Of a stretch of DNA of 64,000 bases, positions 61,237 through 64,000 are shown piece by piece. Both the position numbers and the translations under genes were made by a program. The notes beneath the pieces are model-generated. The model ran no database searches. It was not told the origin of the DNA and saw only the letters and a list, made by a program, of their open reading frames with translations. This stretch comes from Drosophila miranda (taxonomy: Eukaryota > Arthropoda > Insecta > Diptera > Drosophilidae), in contig NC_046677.1 in NCBI RefSeq assembly GCF_003369915.1, forward strand, positions 5,580,001 through 5,644,000. The letters are read 5' to 3'. Numbering within the stretch: the stretch's first letter is position 1; each line of letters begins with the position of its first letter.

Positions 61237-62605
61237 TTATGTACTACCGCATCATTGTAACATTAAGAGTTATATTAAAGATTGTAGATCATTGCATGAC
61301 CGACCAAAAAAGCTGTTCGTAGGGCGCCATCTCTCTAAACAAAGTGCTAAAAAGACTTGCTTTTCGGTGCCGAGATTCCAGCAACGAATGCTCATAAAAT
61401 GTATCGATGGAAATGGATGATGTACGCCATGTCGCTGGACGCCAACAGCCGTCGAATCGGGTTTCATTGCAAGGACATGGCATGGGCTACTGGGGATCCC
61501 CACTCGGCCTCTGACTCAGCCTCGGATGAGTGAATCGGTAGCGATAGAGTACCGACCTGCTCCTCTGGATATTCCATAGAATTTTTATGCTCGACTTTTC
61601 CCATTCAAGTTTCAATTTGAGCCTCGAATTTTCACAGTTTTCCACGCGACACTGGTGCTAATCACATGTCGTGGTCGTGGTCCGTGGTCCGTGGTCCGTG
61701 GATATGCGGCAGTTGCAGTGGCAATAACTGGGTTTCCAATTGCAGTAATCGCCTCTTTGTTGCAATATCAATTTCAATGTACATTCAAATTCAAATGAGC
61801 TGCCGCCCAGCAAGTGGCGGGGGGGCAGGGAGTGTCTGGAGCGAAGGTTGCGTGTGTTTTTGGAGTGTCTGAAGGGTCGGAGTGGACCTTCAATGGGTTC
61901 TGCATGGGTTCTTGCTTTTTTTTCTTACTCAATTTTTTGTGTTTTGCTCTCAAAGCATTGGCGGCATGTGGCAAGGCATAATAAGTAGTAGAAAAAAAAA
62001 ACAACAACAACAGCAGCAATACAGAAATGCGTATGTATCAGTATCTTTATCTGGTTCTGCATCTGCATCTGTGTGTGTGTGTGTGTGTGTGTGTAAAAAT
62101 GCTTTTTACCCGTAGTACGACGCTTTTTGCAAGGCTTCATCGTCTGGGTTGTGTTTCAAGTCGAGGACCAGCGGGTTTCTCTGGACCAGAACCCGGACCC
62201 GGTACAATTCGCTCTGGTCCAATTCGGATTTGATGCATTTACATTTGCACCTGTGCCACACACACACACAGAGAGAGAGAGAGACGCACCTGGGTTGTAA
62301 GCTTAAGTGCCATTACATGCAATCGAGTCGAGTTTGAGTCGAGTTCAGGCCCTGTTCTGGCCCTGCTCTTTGCCTCGTGTTTTCGGCGTTTGGTCCATAA
62401 GAGCATAATGCATATTTAAGCATATTTTGTAGTCTACTTTTACGGGCAGTTGGAAAACGACGTCGCCTAGGCTCTCCCTCCCTCCCTCTACCACTCTCTG
62501 GGAAAGTGCACTTCATCTAGACAATTTGTTGGGCGGTTTGGTTCTTACTTCTTTGGTTCTATTTTTTTGTTGTTAGTATTTGTATGGCTTGTAAGTGGGT
62601 AGATT
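61237..62605. other. non-coding DNA inside the RING cluster
   Basis: No supported gene. Contents include GTCCGTG repeats at 61675-61700, an AAC/AGC run near 61998-62018 and a (TG)n run (62071-62094). Frames on both strands near 61.27-61.5 kb have no domain. Confidence 0.45.
62071..62094. repeat. (GT)12 microsatellite
   Basis: Uninterrupted GT run. Confidence 0.95.
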
Positions 62606-62737
62606 ATGCGCTGCCAAAGTTGTGACTGCTTCGAGTGTCTGGAGGTAACTATTTTGTGCAGCTTTGGACACCTCCTGCTCTACCTCGAAGGCCCGTATTA
62701 TAATGGCTTCATTAAACGAACACTTGAGTTACGGTAA
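62606..62737 (+). pseudogene. possible RING-like remnant
   Basis: A 43-codon ATG-to-stop frame beginning MRCQSCDCFECLEVTILCSF, then GHLLLYLEG. The order C-x2-C, C-x2-C, then C-x-x-G-H-L resembles the first half of a RING finger whose later cysteines are lost (LLYLE where FCxxC would be expected). Codon use is coding-like. It sits between two certain RING copies, but it shows no direct DNA match to them, so common origin is not established. Confidence 0.28.
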
Positions 62738-63025
62738 TTGATGGAGTAAGAGGGCTTCGGGATTTAGCACGTCGCCAAAGATTGAGTATTTGTTGTTGGA
62801 ATTTTGGGACCGAAAAGTAAGTCTTGCCTGCCGAAGGCAATGGATAGCCCCCCTCGCGTCCTATGTCTTGAAAAACCCCGCCATAGAACAGCTTCTTGAT
62901 CCCTCATGCATTGTATAGTCTTCGGTGTTATATTGTGAGTAATTTTGTTAACAAAACATGCCAAAAACCAACATTAAAAGAAACAAGAAAACACCAAAAA
63001 CAATAACCGAAGCCATACGTTTCTT

Positions 63026-63283
63026 TTAGAAGTGTATGCGAAAGTATAGCGAACTGTTCAGAGACGTTTTGCACAGGGGACATGCAGAGCTGATCTTCAC
63101 CGCCTTCCTCAGGCACTTGAAGCAGAACAGGTGTCCGCAGATGGTGGCCACTGAACACTTGTTGTGCAGGTGCTCGTAGCATATGGGGCACAATACGGCA
63201 TTGCTGCATTCCTCTGCTTCGTCGCCGCTGTCTCCCGTCAAATCAATAGCTGGAATATCGCCTCTATGTCCTGCGCGAGACAT
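63026..63283 (-). CDS. small SIM-RING protein, intact inverted copy
   Basis: An 85-codon frame from ATG (63283-63281). The N-terminus carries AIDLTGDSGDEAEE (residues 12-25), a SUMO-interaction-like core with an acidic flank. A complete C3HC4 RING follows: C32, C35, C49, H51, C54, C57, C68, C71. The gap between the second and third ligands is 13 residues, the same as in the 60919-61236 protein, so the two are paralogues despite different N-termini. The tail after CPLCK (TSLNSSLYFRIHF) differs from both the broken twin and the RNF4-like paralogue, because the duplication ended at the last RING cysteine and captured new sequence. Loss of the FPIY-type tail could weaken dimerisation. It is a likely ubiquitin E3, transcribed toward the other two copies. 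Confidence 0.85.
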   Translation of the reverse strand: MSRAGHRGDIPAIDLTGDSGDEAEECSNAVLCPICYEHLHNKCSVATICGHLFCFKCLRKAVKISSACPLCKTSLNSSLYFRIHF

Positions 63284-63359
63284 TTCGGATGAAGTCCTGG
63301 TAGAGGCAGCTTCTAAATTGATACTAAATTCGGTTGGGGCTTTTTGGAATATGATTTCC
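63066..63359 (-). repeat. right arm of RING-gene inverted duplication
   Basis: Reverse complement partner of 60492-60789; spacer about 2.3 kb. Identity is about 98% by eye outside the replaced patch (63152-63170 here). Confidence 0.92.
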
Positions 63360-64000
63360 TATGTTCTGACACTAAAGCCCAATGAAAATGTTTTCAATGT
63401 TTAACAAAGATAGGAATCGGAGAGAAAGATACTTAAGTCAATAAATATTTCTAAAAAATATGTATAAATTATTTGCCACGCCTCCAACGCCACTGCCACC
63501 GCCCCAAAATCGAGCACGGCCTTCACTCGGTTTACGTTAACGTTTTGTTATTTGAAGGCATTCCGTTGTGCCGTTTGTAATATTTACCTTAACAGTTGTG
63601 AAAGTTTGCCAACATGTTGAGCATATTGCGTTTTGTACACACAACTGTACCCCTCTAACTATCTAACCATCTAACTGTTTACCCGGGCGCATGGCGTGGC
63701 GTGTTTGCCTTTTGAAAACGGCCCAAAAACCCCGACCGACCATTTCCGCAGCCAAATGCAATTTTTGGTGCAACATTTTTTTGGGTTGCGTTAAATTTTT
63801 GGGCCTAATTGAAAGCTTGGGAATTTTAAGGGGATTTTTAAAAGACTATTTAAAAAGCTAATCATTAAATAATCCTAAAGAATTTTGTGTACCATAAATC
63901 ACTTTGTTGACCGTCTTCGGGGACACCTTCCTCCCACCGAAAGCAATCTCCTGAACCGAACCCGGGCGACGGCACTCCATTATTCCCGGCGAGTACTCGC
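63360..64000. other. non-coding DNA at the window edge
   Basis: No supported gene in the last 640 bases. A gene could begin beyond the edge. Confidence 0.45.

Noticed and set aside
1..64000. CRISPR array, rRNA or autonomous transposon coding sequence
   Set aside because: Tandem repeats here lack spacer structure, and no rRNA, reverse transcriptase, transposase or Rep/helicase motif was seen.

Overview
The window looks like Drosophila nuclear DNA, most likely from the obscura group or a close relative. Four things point that way: AT-rich non-coding sequence full of simple repeats; two near-complete mini-me/DINE-1-type non-autonomous Helitron copies plus a deletion derivative; short GT-AG introns of about 60 nt; and insect-style start contexts. 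The species is inferred from these traits, not proven. There are no rRNA, tRNA, CRISPR or bacterial-type features. Most long open frames are chance frames through low-complexity DNA or begin at non-ATG codons.

From 1 to 44 kb the sequence is mainly non-coding. It holds mini-me copies at 1003-2116, 17053-18153 and 32237-32334 (all in the same orientation), a degenerate ~0.23-kb tandem array at 5.8-6.76 kb, several AT-rich tandem arrays, and a pair of ~45-bp conserved-looking elements at 35.6 and 36.57 kb. Three lineage-specific-looking protein genes are embedded here: 13491-13898 (+, acidic octapeptide repeats), 22132-23605 (-, two exons, C-terminal membrane anchor) and 25754-26374 (-, coiled-coil protein).

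From 43.5 to 48.3 kb there is a dense patch of young tandem repeats (19, 35 and 44 bp units) around a ~0.55-kb inverted repeat (44836-45391 / 46289-46845). Its arms are about 99% identical in the middle, which is the geometry of a hairpin-RNA locus. Two coding fragments on the minus strand follow, at 48.03 and 50.64 kb; the second is probably a 3'-terminal exon.

The most distinctive part is 56.5-63.4 kb. It contains a frame-broken octapeptide-repeat ORF, a 52-bp tandem repeat and a decayed TRIM-NHL (mei-P26-like) pseudogene. It also contains a family of very small proteins that pair an IDLTGD SUMO-interaction-like motif with a C3HC4 RING finger, the layout of SUMO-targeted ubiquitin ligases (RNF4/Degringolade). 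One copy (60919-61236, +) is intact and keeps an RNF4-like tail. A second intact copy (63026-63283, -) is the inverted twin of a copy at 60567 (+) that was broken by a short replaced patch. A possible fourth RING remnant lies at 62606-62737. This looks like a locus of recent gene birth, inversion-duplication and decay involving E3-ligase genes. Any germline or genome-conflict role is inference.
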